A stretch of 64,000 bases of DNA, from contig CALSTV010000001.1 in NCBI GenBank assembly GCA_943789365.1, forward strand, positions 2,604,001 through 2,668,000, given 5' to 3'. A program made the position numbers and the translations under genes. The notes beneath the pieces are model-generated. The model worked only from the letters and a program-made list of their open reading frames with translations. It did not search any database and was not told the origin of the DNA. Below are positions 16,975 to 25,910 of the stretch, piece after piece; position 1 is the stretch's first letter; each line of letters starts with the position of its first letter. This stretch comes from an uncultured Flavobacteriaceae bacterium (GTDB lineage Bacteria > Bacteroidota > Bacteroidia > Flavobacteriales > Flavobacteriaceae).

Positions 16975-17373
16975 ATGAAAAACACGTTAAAAAAAGTATT
17001 GGTTTGTGGTTTGTTATTGATTTCGTTATCAGGATATGCAATTGATGATGCGCCTGTAAAAACCGCTAGAGTAGAAGCCGTTGGAGACAATTTGTTCAAC
17101 TTGTATATCAAAACAATTACAAGTAAAGTAAACGTTCAAATAAAAGATGTTTATGGAAATGTATTGTACAGAGAGTCGCTAAAAAAGGGAAAATATTATA
17201 AGAAAAAGTACGATATGTCTGCCTTGCCTATAGCGACCTATTATGTGAATGTTTCTGATGTTAATTCGGTGAAGCTATACAAGGTGAAGGGTAGCGAAAT
17301 AGAACTCGTTGATGAGGTAGAGAAGTCGGTTTTAAAAGAACGGATAGCACTCCTAAAAGCATTGGAAGTATAA
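16975..17373 (+). CDS. Small secreted protein with beta-sandwich-like domain
   Basis: 132 aa. Signal peptide of about 22 residues (LISLSGYA). The middle (NLYIKTITSKVNVQIKDVYGNVLYRESLKKG...LPIATYYVNVSDV) resembles the Ig-like fold of sorting-domain tails, here used as the whole protein. It ends in a short charged helix. It has its own promoter and terminator, so it is monocistronic. Function unknown; similar small proteins are common in flavobacteria. Confidence 0.7.
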   Translation: MKNTLKKVLVCGLLLISLSGYAIDDAPVKTARVEAVGDNLFNLYIKTITSKVNVQIKDVYGNVLYRESLKKGKYYKKKYDMSALPIATYYVNVSDVNSVKLYKVKGSEIELVDEVEKSVLKERIALLKALEV

Positions 17374-17404
17374 CAATCGTTAAGTTTAGTTTAGTTTGGT
17401 TAAA

Positions 17405-17441
17405 AGGAACCTTCCACATTTAATGTGGAGGTTCTTTTTTT
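17405..17441 (+). terminator. Rho-independent terminator
   Basis: The stem GGAACCTTCCACAT / ATGTGGAGGTTC, with a TTAA-type loop, is followed by a T7 tract on the plus strand. It lies about 30 bp after the stop of the 132-aa gene. Confidence 0.8.
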
Positions 17442-17490
17442 GTGAAGTATGTCTTATGATTGCACAAGCTATGGTTAGTTTGAAAAAAAA

Positions 17491-18996
17491 CTAATCAGTT
17501 TCGTCATAGCGTTGGTATTCTTTATGGTTGTACAAATGTTTTTCCCATAGTTTGTCTTTTTCGGTTTTTTTCGCCCATTTTACGCCATCTTTTGACTTCC
17601 AGTGTGGGTGGTCCGGACTTAAATGGTCGGGTAAAGATTTTATTATTTTCTGAAACTTGTCTAATTCTTTTGTATAGGTTGGTTCGTTCTCTGCACGTTG
17701 GTAGTTAACACCAAATCGTTCATCACCTGTATAATAGAAACGTCCTTCTGGTTTGCCGTAATAGGGAGATCGGGCCTCTAATAAAAACTGTTTGGTTCTA
17801 AATACTTGTACAGGTCCCGTATAGCTATAAATCCATTCTCTATGTGTTGCTTTTTCTCCCTTGATAAATGGTAATAAACTGGTGCCTGTATGTTGAATTT
17901 TCTTGGGTGGTTTGATACCTGCTATTTCAAGCAAGGTAGGCGCAATATCCGAGATGTCTGACAATTCATCAGTACCTCCAACTTGTTTTACATCGGCACC
18001 ACAAATGACTAGAGGAACGTGTACGCCTCTTTCTACACCTCTGTCTTTTGCTGTTACTGGTGTACCGTTGTCAGAACAAAATATGATATAGGTGTTGTCG
18101 TATATGCCCAGTTCTTTGGTTTTTGCTACCACTTTTCCTACGAGTTTGTCCATATATTCTGTCATGCCTTTGAAAGCCAATTTAGAATCTTCTGCAAATT
18201 TTTTCTTTGCGGCATCTGCTGCTTCTTTGGTCATTCCCTTTGTATTTTGTTTTTCTACAAGACCAAAATTGTCTCCAGGACCACCATTATCGGGCGTCCA
18301 TATGGTAGGGCCATGTGTTAATGAAATGGGCCAATAGGCAACAAAAGGTTCTTTCGCTTTTGTTTTACGTTCCATAAAATCCATGATAAATTCACCGCAA
18401 ATATCTGGTCCAAAGTCATTACGTGTTACAGGTACATATTTCTTGTTTCTCAAAAGACTTGGATGCCAATAGCGAACATCTTTTTGATTGGTCTTTTCAC
18501 GAAGTCCTGCTGCATAAATATCCACGCCGGAAGCATGTTTGATTTCTTTTGCCGATTCCCATAAACAATGTTCGTCAAAACCAACCACTTCTTCATAGGG
18601 CATTTGTGCACCGGCATGCCATTTTCCTGCGATAGCCGTTTTATAACCGTTATCGCTCATAATTCTTGACCAGGTTGGAAATTTCGTGTAGATGTCTCTT
18701 CGCACCCCATTGGTCCAGATATCATTTCTATAAGCCCCTGTATAATTTGCATATACACCGGTCATCATTAAGGCACGAGAAGGGCCACAAATAGCGGGTG
18801 CAAAACAGGTCTTAAAGTAAACGCCAGCTTGAGCCATCTTTTCAATTTCAGGAGTTTTGGCCGCTTCTGGTTGTTTGTAGGGAGAAAACATATCGGCAGA
18901 AATATCATCTGCATAGATCAATACGATATTGGGTTTTTGAGCATGTAGTATATACGTACACAAGATTGCAATGAGTAGAAAGTTTGCTTTTTTCAT
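17491..18996 (-). CDS. Secreted sulfatase (S1 family)
   Basis: 501 aa from ATG at 18996, which gives a signal peptide ending LHAQ; an upstream TTG start is less likely. DD at residues 30-31 are calcium ligands. CGPSR at 70-74 is the sulfatase signature in which Cys is converted to formylglycine by a maturation enzyme. GKWHAG and SDNG blocks follow. It hydrolyses sulfate esters, probably on algal or host polysaccharide, in the periplasm. The substrate cannot be told from sequence. No transporter pair or glycoside hydrolase sits nearby. Confidence 0.9.
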   Translation of the reverse strand: MKKANFLLIAILCTYILHAQKPNIVLIYADDISADMFSPYKQPEAAKTPEIEKMAQAGVYFKTCFAPAICGPSRALMMTGVYANYTGAYRNDIWTNGVRRDIYTKFPTWSRIMSDNGYKTAIAGKWHAGAQMPYEEVVGFDEHCLWESAKEIKHASGVDIYAAGLREKTNQKDVRYWHPSLLRNKKYVPVTRNDFGPDICGEFIMDFMERKTKAKEPFVAYWPISLTHGPTIWTPDNGGPGDNFGLVEKQNTKGMTKEAADAAKKKFAEDSKLAFKGMTEYMDKLVGKVVAKTKELGIYDNTYIIFCSDNGTPVTAKDRGVERGVHVPLVICGADVKQVGGTDELSDISDIAPTLLEIAGIKPPKKIQHTGTSLLPFIKGEKATHREWIYSYTGPVQVFRTKQFLLEARSPYYGKPEGRFYYTGDERFGVNYQRAENEPTYTKELDKFQKIIKSLPDHLSPDHPHWKSKDGVKWAKKTEKDKLWEKHLYNHKEYQRYDETD

Positions 18997-19119
18997 TCCT
19001 TTATTTGAAGGTTTAGTTTGTGTCAAAAATAAGTAGTTTTACGAGAGTTCAACTGTTCTAATCTTTCAAAAACTAACAAAATATTGTTGGTTTCTGTAGG
19101 GAGCAAATTTAATCCTAGG

Positions 19120-20013
19120 TTACTGATGAAGACCTTTGGATCTTAAGTAATCTAGCAGTAGTTGGGGTCTGTCTGTCTGAATAATATCTATGGAGTTGTC
19201 AATATACCAATCGTAAACGGTAGGGTCTAATGCGGCTTTTTCGTCGTCATGACCACCATTGTGTCGTTTCCATAATGAGTTTACCCAAACACTACTACCT
19301 TTTTTTCTGATCTCATCAAAATAGTTGATAAGTTGAATGGTGTCTTGAGGAACACCAAAGGCAAAGGCAATAGGAGGGGTGTTTTCGAGGTAGTCGTCGA
19401 CAATAGCTTTTGCTTTCTTGTTTGGTAGCTTAACCATGGGCATAAAATACACCTTGTCTAAATACTTTCCATAGTCTTTTTCCACTTGTTTTCTTGTCTT
19501 TTCTCCTTTAAAAATAACCTGATGTAGGGTGTTTGTTTTCTCTAAAACATTGAAGCATTCATCAAATATGGTGTAGCTTTTGTCTAGGTTGATAAGAATT
19601 TTGTCCTTTGCTAATAGCATGGCTTCTTCGAGCGTTGGGATTTTATGCATGGTGGTTTTACCAAGTCCATCTTTTAGCTTGAATTGTTTTAATTTTTCAA
19701 GAGTCAATTCTGAGACACGTCCTTTTCCATTTGTAGTGCGATCAATAGTTTTGTCATGCATTAATACCAAATGTCCGTCCTTGGTTTTTTGTATGTCAAT
19801 TTCTACCATGTCTACTCCCATTAGGATGCAGTTTTGAATGGCTTGTAGTGAATTTTCTGGGGCATGACGCCAATCTCCTCGATGGGCTACAACAATTATC
19901 TCTTTGTTTCTTGGGTTTTCTAAATTTTTAATTAGATCGTTGATGTTCTGTTGTTGGGATTGAACTATAAAGCTAAATGTGAGAGCAATGTATATGGTTA
20001 CTTTTTTTTTCAT
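19120..20013 (-). CDS. Secreted glycerophosphodiester phosphodiesterase
   Basis: 297 aa from ATG at 20013 with a signal peptide ending VQSQ. GDPD motifs: VVAHRGDWRHAPENSLQAI, with catalytic His and Arg, VDMVEIDIQKTKDGHLVLMHDKTIDRTTNG with metal-binding E and D and the second His. The C-terminus has DIIQTDRPQLLLDYL. It cleaves glycerophosphodiesters to glycerol-3-phosphate and an alcohol in the periplasm. Same strand as the sulfatase, about 120 bp upstream of it. Confidence 0.9.
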   Translation of the reverse strand: MKKKVTIYIALTFSFIVQSQQQNINDLIKNLENPRNKEIIVVAHRGDWRHAPENSLQAIQNCILMGVDMVEIDIQKTKDGHLVLMHDKTIDRTTNGKGRVSELTLEKLKQFKLKDGLGKTTMHKIPTLEEAMLLAKDKILINLDKSYTIFDECFNVLEKTNTLHQVIFKGEKTRKQVEKDYGKYLDKVYFMPMVKLPNKKAKAIVDDYLENTPPIAFAFGVPQDTIQLINYFDEIRKKGSSVWVNSLWKRHNGGHDDEKAALDPTVYDWYIDNSIDIIQTDRPQLLLDYLRSKGLHQ

Positions 20014-20399
20014 GATTTTGTTTTTTTTTCGTTCAAAAACAAAATTCAAAATATTTAAGTACTATAGGTGGTTTAATTCTCACAAAAACTAACTCATTTT
20101 TTTTAATAGGATAGATAGGCTTCCCTAAAAAGGGGAAGTCTACATTTTTAGGGAAGCCTACATCGGAGGTAATTTTGGCAGTGTTGAAATATGGTTCATT
20201 TTATCTCGACAATTATTTAGTTGTACCAAAAACACAAAAAATAGTTCAAGTAAAATAGATATGCGACTTTTTGTCTCGCATTAAGTACAACGGTTTTTTA
20301 TAAGATTTTAAGCCTAGTACGAATGTTAGTTAGTTGTTTTTGTGTTTCAGTTTTTGTAGAAATGTAAACATAAATTTTATACGTTATTGCTACACGTTT
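20014..20399. other. Gene-free stretch with one long hairpin
   Basis: 386 bp, AT-rich, with no open frame of useful length on either strand. It contains one strong inverted repeat (listed separately) and otherwise nothing I can name. Confidence 0.5.
20116..20160. repeat. Perfect 16-bp inverted repeat
   Basis: TAGGCTTCCCTAAAAA (20116-20131) and its exact complement TTTTTAGGGAAGCCTA (20145-20160), with a 13-bp loop. It has a T-run on both strands, so it could act as a bidirectional terminator or be a small intergenic repeat element. Confidence 0.7.
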
Positions 20400-20978
20400 T
20401 TATTTAAAAGTTGATTCAGTAATAGATTTTTCTATTTTCCGCTTGTCTATTTCATTGTCATACATTACGGCAATTGAAAATTCCTTTCCTTGAATTTCTG
20501 TAACATAATAGTCTGAGGTGTAAGCGTATTTTTTTTCTGTAAAAGTTAAAGTGCTACTAATGAGATAAAACTTAATTTTATCAATGACGACTTCACTCAC
20601 CTTTACCGTAGTGATGTTTTTAGGGTCGTCTTCTTTTGAAGATTCTTTAAAATAAGCTCCCAAAGCTTTGGCGTAACCTTTTAGTGTGTAGTTTTTAATA
20701 TTTTCATTTCCTTGATAACTTGCGATCATCATATTTATTGGAGAGGAATCACTTTTAGCAATTGAAAAAAGCGTTTTACTGTCATTAGCAAGTTCTAGTT
20801 CTTCTTTTTCTTCAACATATTCTTCCCCCAGTTTAATGATTTCTTCAAAATTGTCAATTCGGGTAATATAATCGGCAGGTTTGGTTATATTCCAGACACA
20901 CTTTTCAATTCTATACTTGTTTTGTCCAAAAGTTGGATAGTTGATTATGATTAATAAGATTAATAATGTTTTTTTCAT
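20400..20978 (-). CDS. Hypothetical secreted protein
   Basis: 192 aa from ATG at 20978, chosen because it exposes a signal peptide ending TFGQ; the 28 codons upstream look untranslated. Mature part: alternating acidic helices and strands (IKLGEEYVEEKEELELANDSKTLF...VIDKIKFYLISSTLTF...KEFSIAVMYD), about the size and pattern of PsbP/MOG1-like folds. No motif allows a function call. Confidence 0.6.
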   Translation of the reverse strand: MKKTLLILLIIINYPTFGQNKYRIEKCVWNITKPADYITRIDNFEEIIKLGEEYVEEKEELELANDSKTLFSIAKSDSSPINMMIASYQGNENIKNYTLKGYAKALGAYFKESSKEDDPKNITTVKVSEVVIDKIKFYLISSTLTFTEKKYAYTSDYYVTEIQGKEFSIAVMYDNEIDKRKIEKSITESTFK

Positions 20979-21297
20979 AATTGTCTTGGTAAATGTGTGG
21001 TGACGGTTTTGTGTATGGTTAGTGTGGGAGGTAGATAATCGATAGATTGTCAGCCGAACCACTAAACGTATACTTATTTAGTGTTTTCCTGCCCGTCCGG
21101 CAGGCGGGTATTTTATCGGGCTAAAAATAATGAAATAATAATAAAAGACCCAATAAAGAAACCAAAACCTGCCCGTCCGGCATGCGAGCTTTAGGCTGAA
21201 CCATAAAAACCCACATTAATTTTATACGGCTTAAGTTTACAAAGTATTAAATTTAAAGCTATAATCAGAAAGAACAAAAGAGAGAATTAAGGTTAGT
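20979..21297. repeat. Gene-free stretch with two copies of a GC-rich palindromic unit
   Basis: CCTGCCCGTCCGGCA occurs at 21088-21102 and again at 21168-21182. The first copy is part of CCTGCC...GGCAGG, an inverted repeat much richer in G+C than its surroundings. A related unit sits in the IS remnant near 26034. These look like small dispersed palindromes of the genome. Nothing else is visible in this stretch. Confidence 0.6.
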
Positions 21298-21732
21298 TTA
21301 TACGGTGTTGTAAACTGGCTTTTTCCTCGCTAAATATTCTTTTGCTGACATTACAGGAATTTTCGAAATTTTTAAATCTTTTTGATTCCTAGTGATTATT
21401 ATATCAATTTCATTTTCAAGAGCAGAATAGTATTGTAATCCATCCTCGAAGTCAGGAAAATTATCGTCGTTCAAAGCTAATTCTGTAACTTTGTCATCTA
21501 GAGCCAACGTCTGAACTAGTACTTTAAATTTTCTCAGGATGGTTCTTGCTTCTTTCTCTTTTTTTAATTTTGATAAAATATAATTTGTGTTTGCAAAAGT
21601 TAAAGCTGATACAGTCAATGTTATCATGTTTTTATCCGCCAAAGAAAATAAGGTAGCAGCTTCTCTATAAAACTCTTCTCGTTTGGCCAATAAGTCTATA
21701 ACGATATTTGTGTCTATTAATAATCGAATCAT
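21298..21732 (-). CDS. PIN-domain toxin (VapC-like)
   Basis: 144 aa. The PIN acidic residues are in place: LLIDTNIVIDLL (Asp7), a central Glu, and ALNDDNFPDFEDGLQYYSA near the C-terminus. PIN toxins are metal-dependent RNases, often acting on initiator tRNA or rRNA. The gene overlaps the upstream antitoxin by 4 bp, the usual type II order. Confidence 0.85.
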   Translation of the reverse strand: MIRLLIDTNIVIDLLAKREEFYREAATLFSLADKNMITLTVSALTFANTNYILSKLKKEKEARTILRKFKVLVQTLALDDKVTELALNDDNFPDFEDGLQYYSALENEIDIIITRNQKDLKISKIPVMSAKEYLARKKPVYNTV

Positions 21733-21974
21733 TTGTGTTTTTCCATTAAGAAATTCGTGTAATCCTCTTTTGAATTAGTTTTCTGATTTAAATCAATCAC
21801 ACCGCTAAGGCTTTGAACCAGAGGTGTAATCTCTACATCATTATTCCTTTTATTCGTTAAAGAAGAAAGGTATGATTCTATTAGTCTAGAAAGACTGACT
21901 TTATTTGATTTAGCATAATCTTTTGCTTGTTCAATCACTGATTTGTCAAGGCTTAAAGTAAGTTTTGTGTCCAT
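21729..21974 (-). CDS. Antitoxin of the PIN pair (DUF6364-like)
   Basis: 81 aa. N-terminus MDTKLTLSLDKSVIEQAKDYAKSNKVSLSRLIESYL is a ribbon-helix-helix-like DNA-binding segment seen in DUF6364 antitoxins. The C-terminal half would bind the toxin. Its 5' end overlaps the 3' end of the permease gene by 29 bp on the same strand. Confidence 0.8.
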   Translation of the reverse strand: MDTKLTLSLDKSVIEQAKDYAKSNKVSLSRLIESYLSSLTNKRNNDVEITPLVQSLSGVIDLNQKTNSKEDYTNFLMEKHK

Positions 21975-22821
21975 GATGAATTATTTTACGTGTAAAAATA
22001 TCAGAATTCAACACTAATTTAACTCCCACAATAAGCAATAATCCAGCGAATGCTTTTTTCAATATTGCAGCAGGTAATTTATGTGCAATTTTTGCTCCGA
22101 TTCGAGCGGTAAAAAAGCTAGCGAAACTAACAGATATAAAAGCGTAAATGTGTACAAAACCCAATACACCACTAGGTAATACTTCTTTTATACTTGGGTC
22201 AATAAATTGTCCAAATACAAGAAACCCAACAGCACCAGCACTAGCAATAGGTAAACCGCAAGCTGCTGATGTACCCACAGCGTTTTGAATTTTTAAACCA
22301 TAATTACTCAATAAAGGAACTGTTAATGTACCTCCACCAATACCAAAAATTGCTGAAATTATTCCGATAAATGCTCCTAGTCCAGTTTGCCCAATCGGAG
22401 ACGGTAGTTTGCTAAAGTCATTTTCTTCTAAGCCTTTATTTTTCATAAACAACATTTTTAGACCTACTAAAAACGCGCCTACACCAATTACTGCCTGAAG
22501 TGAATTTCCTTGAATAAAAGATGCGATACCTGCACCAATTAATGACCCAATAACCAATCCTGGCGCCATGCGTTTCCATACATTCCAGTTTACTGCATCT
22601 TTACTGTTGTGCGCTCGAAGTGAGCTAATTGAGGTAACAATAATAGTTGCCAAAGATGTACCAATACCAATATGTGTAAGTGCATCTTCAGGAAAGCCTT
22701 GGGCTTTAAAAAGGTAAATTAATATTGGCACAATTATCATACCGCCACCAATACCAAATAAACCTGCAAGTAAGCCAGCAAAAGAACCAGCAATAATATA
22801 GTATAGAATATATATATCCAT
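21946..22821 (-). CDS. TauE/SafE-family anion exporter
   Basis: 291 aa, about eight membrane helices. Two copies of the family motif are visible: GLLAGLFGIGGGMIIVPIL near residue 15 and GIISAIFGIGGGTLTVPLL near 155. The family moves sulfite, sulfoacetate and related anions. It lies 85 bp after mesD on the same strand, so a link with sulfur amino acid metabolism is reasonable inference. Confidence 0.88.
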   Translation of the reverse strand: MDIYILYYIIAGSFAGLLAGLFGIGGGMIIVPILIYLFKAQGFPEDALTHIGIGTSLATIIVTSISSLRAHNSKDAVNWNVWKRMAPGLVIGSLIGAGIASFIQGNSLQAVIGVGAFLVGLKMLFMKNKGLEENDFSKLPSPIGQTGLGAFIGIISAIFGIGGGTLTVPLLSNYGLKIQNAVGTSAACGLPIASAGAVGFLVFGQFIDPSIKEVLPSGVLGFVHIYAFISVSFASFFTARIGAKIAHKLPAAILKKAFAGLLLIVGVKLVLNSDIFTRKIIHHGHKTYFKP

Positions 22822-22906
22822 AAGTAAATTATTTAGCGAATCATTTGAAAAATTGAGATACTGAAATAAGTATTCAATAATAAAGTTTTTAGTTATTATA
22901 ACTAAG

Positions 22907-23935
22907 TTAAATACCTAGTTCTTTGCGTATAATTTCTGCTCCTTTACTTAAAGCATTTAATTTACCTTTTGCTACATTTCTAGATAAAGGAGCCATACCA
23001 CAGTTTGTACACGGGTAAAGATTTTCGATATCTACAAACTCAAGAGCTTTACGTATTGTATCAGCTACTTCTTCGGGTGTTTCAATAATGTTGGTTGCCA
23101 CATCAATAGCGCCTACCATTACTTTTTTACCACGAATGAGTTCTAATAAATTAAATGGAACGTGTGAGTTATGACATTCTAAAGAGACGATATCAATATT
23201 AGATTTTTGAATTTTCGGGAAAATTTCTTCGTATTGTCGCCACTCAGAACCTAATGTTTTTTTCCAATCATTATTGGCTTTTATGCCATAACCATAACAA
23301 ATATGAACTGCAGTTTCACAATTCAACCCTTCAATAGCTCTTTCCATTGCTGCCATTCCCCAATCGTTTACTTCCTCAAAAAAAACATTAAAAGCAGGTT
23401 CATCAAACTGAATAATATCTACTCCTGCATCTTGAAGTTCTCTTGCTTCCTCATTAAGTGCTTTCGCAAATTCCCAGGCCAATATTTCTCGGCTTTTGTA
23501 ATAGTTGTCGTATAAGGTATCTACCATTGTCATTGGCCCAGGCAATGCCCATTTTATAGGTTTATTGGTTTGTTTACGTAAAAACTTGGCGTCATCAACA
23601 AAAACAGATTTTTTACGTGAAATTTCACCTACAACAACAGGAACACTTGCATCATAACGGTCACGAATTTTTACAGTTTTACGGTTTTTAAAATCTACAC
23701 CACTCAAATGCTCTATAAAGGTGGTTACAAAATGTTGACGTGTTTGCTCACCATCACAGATAATATCTAGCCCTGCTAATTGTTGTTCTTGTAAAGAAAC
23801 ACGCAAAGCATCTTTTTTTCCTTCCAATAATTTTTCGCCTTCTAACTTCCAAGGAGACCAAAGTTTTTCAGGTGTTGCAAGCCAATCTGGTTTGGGTAGA
23901 CTTCCAACTGTTGAAGTTGGTAATAATTTTTTCAT
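22907..23935 (-). CDS. mesD: Folate-independent (core-MetE type) methionine synthase, MesD
   Basis: 342 aa, matching the C-terminal catalytic half of MetE without the N-terminal folate half. Zinc ligands are present: HIC (in AVHICYG), ECHNSH and PCTNCG. Starts MKKLLPTSTVGSLPKP, the usual opening of the core-MetE family. In the MesD branch homocysteine is methylated in an oxygen-dependent reaction needing the partner MesX, not methyl-folate. mesX is directly upstream (20 bp gap), which is what assigns this copy to MesD. Confidence 0.85.
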   Translation of the reverse strand: MKKLLPTSTVGSLPKPDWLATPEKLWSPWKLEGEKLLEGKKDALRVSLQEQQLAGLDIICDGEQTRQHFVTTFIEHLSGVDFKNRKTVKIRDRYDASVPVVVGEISRKKSVFVDDAKFLRKQTNKPIKWALPGPMTMVDTLYDNYYKSREILAWEFAKALNEEARELQDAGVDIIQFDEPAFNVFFEEVNDWGMAAMERAIEGLNCETAVHICYGYGIKANNDWKKTLGSEWRQYEEIFPKIQKSNIDIVSLECHNSHVPFNLLELIRGKKVMVGAIDVATNIIETPEEVADTIRKALEFVDIENLYPCTNCGMAPLSRNVAKGKLNALSKGAEIIRKELGI

Positions 23936-23955
23936 AATAAATAATATTAGATTGG

Positions 23956-25002
23956 TTATATAATAAAATTAGCAGACCATTGTTCTAAGAAACTTTTGTG
24001 AGGGGTAATAAAATGCTGTTCAGCAAATTTTCCTTGCTCAATTCCTAACGTAGAACGTTCTTGTCTGTCGTATGAAATTTTTGTTAAAGAATGATCTTGA
24101 TTTTTTAAACTAGGATTATAGCATTGCCCAGCAACAGCATTAGCATTATAAATTTCAGGTCTATAAATCTTTTGAAACGTTTCCATTGTACTAATAGTGC
24201 TAATTAATTCGAGATTTGAGTAATCTGCTAATAAATCACCTGAGAAATAAAATGCCAAAGGAGCAACGCTATTCAGTGGTATAAAATAACGAACCTTTAA
24301 TCCCATTTTACCAAAATATTCTTCCGTTAAAGAAGTTTTGTTACTTAGGTATTCAAAACCTAATACCGGATGATGATTTTCTGTACGATGATATGTTTTG
24401 TTACTTGATACGCTTAGACATATTACTGGTGGTTTGATAAAGTGTTTTTTGTATGCTTTTGAATTCACAAAGCATTTAAATATATTACCGTGTAATTCAC
24501 CAAAATTATCAGGAATACTATATGTGTCTTTACCTTTATTATGTTCTGAAAGCAAAACACTAAAATCATAATCGCGTACATAAGAAGAAAAGTTATTTCC
24601 AACAATACCTTGAATGCGTTTACCTGTTTTATGGTCGTTAATATGTGTTTTTAAAACCTCAATTGACGGGAACGTTGTACCACTACCTTCAACATCTATA
24701 TCAACAGAAATAATTTCTAGTTCAACAGAATATCTATCCTGATTAGGGTTATCCCATTTTGCCAAGCTATTAAAACGATTATTAATCATTTGAATAGTGT
24801 TTCGTAAGTTTTCTTGACGATTTTTTCCTCTTGCCAAGTTAGCGAAGTTGGTTGTTGTGCGTGAACTGCTAGACGGAATATAGTTTTCGTTGAAATAATT
24901 ACTATTTATTATAAATTCAATAGTATCCTTAGTTGTATTATGAAGCTGTTCAATAGTCTTCTTTTGGTTTGTTTCTGATTTTTTTAATACTCCTGATTTC
25001 AT
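23956..25002 (-). CDS. mesX: MesX (DUF1852), partner of MesD
   Basis: 348 aa with the family's highly conserved blocks: SSSRTTTNFANLARG, NRFNSLAKWDNP, VGNNFSSYVRDYDFSVLL, PPVICLSVSSNKTYHRTENHHPVLG, NSVAPLAFYFSGDLL and STMETFQKIYRPEIYNANAVAG. DUF1852 proteins are required for methionine synthesis by MesD and may supply the methyl donor or handle oxygen. Forms an operon with mesD, divergent from an Lrp-type regulator. Confidence 0.88.
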   Translation of the reverse strand: MKSGVLKKSETNQKKTIEQLHNTTKDTIEFIINSNYFNENYIPSSSSRTTTNFANLARGKNRQENLRNTIQMINNRFNSLAKWDNPNQDRYSVELEIISVDIDVEGSGTTFPSIEVLKTHINDHKTGKRIQGIVGNNFSSYVRDYDFSVLLSEHNKGKDTYSIPDNFGELHGNIFKCFVNSKAYKKHFIKPPVICLSVSSNKTYHRTENHHPVLGFEYLSNKTSLTEEYFGKMGLKVRYFIPLNSVAPLAFYFSGDLLADYSNLELISTISTMETFQKIYRPEIYNANAVAGQCYNPSLKNQDHSLTKISYDRQERSTLGIEQGKFAEQHFITPHKSFLEQWSANFII

Positions 25003-25011
25003 CTGATGAAA

Positions 25012-25037
25012 ATTTGTAGTTTTTATATCTTACAAAT
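25012..25037. promoter_or_regulatory. Inverted repeat between mesX and the Lrp gene, candidate operator
   Basis: ATTTGTA (25012-25018) and TACAAAT (25031-25037), perfect 7-bp arms with a 12-bp spacer, 10 bp before the mesX ATG. The position suits control of mesXD by the divergent regulator. Confidence 0.4.
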
Positions 25038-25100
25038 CTCATGTTAAAAGATGAAATAATTAAATTTTGGTTAAAAATTAAATATATTATCTTTTTAAAG

Positions 25101-25108
25101 TATTTTTG
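25101..25108 (+). promoter_or_regulatory. -7 box of the Lrp gene promoter
   Basis: TATTTTTG fits TAnnTTTG and lies 31 bp before the chosen ATG. It overlaps a TTG that would otherwise be an earlier start, which argues for the ATG at 25139. Confidence 0.45.
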
Positions 25109-25138
25109 ACGATAATTAATCTTTTTGATGATATAAAA

Positions 25139-25624
25139 ATGAAAAAAACAGATAATTATTCTTTAGAAAACTTAGATTTAATTGATTTGAAGCTGCTTCG
25201 AATACTTCAAAACAATGCTAAACTAACTACTAAAGAAATAGCGACTCGTGTAAATTTATCTCCTACACCTGTTTACGAAAGAGTTAAACAACTTGAAAAA
25301 GAGGGTGTAATAGAAAAGTACACAGCTATTGTAAATGCCGAAAAAGTTGGAAAACAATTAACTGTATTTTGTAATATAACTTTAAAGGAACACACCAAAG
25401 AAATAGGAAATAAGTTTGTAAAAGATATAGCTTCTATTAAAGAAGTGGTGGAGTGTTATAATATCTCGGGGGATTATGATTTTTTATTAAAAATTATAGT
25501 CGAAGATATGAAGCATTATCAATCCTTTGTGATTAATGAGTTAGGCTCGGTAAAAAATATTGGAAGCGCGCATAGCACTTTTGTTATTGGAGTAATAAAA
25601 CATAGTTATGCCGTGCCGATATAA
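25139..25624 (+). CDS. Lrp/AsnC-family transcription regulator
   Basis: 161 aa from ATG at 25139. N-terminal helix-turn-helix: DLKLLRILQNNAKLTTKEIATRVNLSPTPVYERVKQLEKEGVI. C-terminal RAM ligand domain: ITLKEHTKEIGNKFVKDIASIKEVVECYNISGDYDFLLKIIVEDM. Such proteins sense amino acids as octamers. Divergent from mesX, so control of methionine synthesis is likely. Confidence 0.9.
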   Translation: MKKTDNYSLENLDLIDLKLLRILQNNAKLTTKEIATRVNLSPTPVYERVKQLEKEGVIEKYTAIVNAEKVGKQLTVFCNITLKEHTKEIGNKFVKDIASIKEVVECYNISGDYDFLLKIIVEDMKHYQSFVINELGSVKNIGSAHSTFVIGVIKHSYAVPI

Positions 25625-25910
25625 ATTTGAATGCTATGTAAATAATTATCTGTTTTGAATTTTAAGAAACACAAATTAGAAGTTTCTAACTGATACATTC
25701 AATTAAAGATTATAAAATATTATTTTTTCAAAGATTTTTAGATAATTAAGCACGTTTAGTATATGACAAGTTGGGCAGTAGAAAGCGATGAACTTTCAAT
25801 TTTGCTCTGAGCCAAAGCGTTGTATTTTGTTTTTATTTTAAAAGCCAAATAAACGATTTGGCGATGTTGGTAAATAGCATTGAACTTGTCTAAACCACCG
25901 AACGCCCTAT

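Noticed and set aside
16775-17111. Two minus-strand frames of 68-88 codons
   Set aside because: They overlap the secreted-protein gene, which has its own promoter, signal peptide and terminator.
18019-18337. Two plus-strand frames of 81-100 codons
   Set aside because: Both are antisense shadows of the sulfatase gene.
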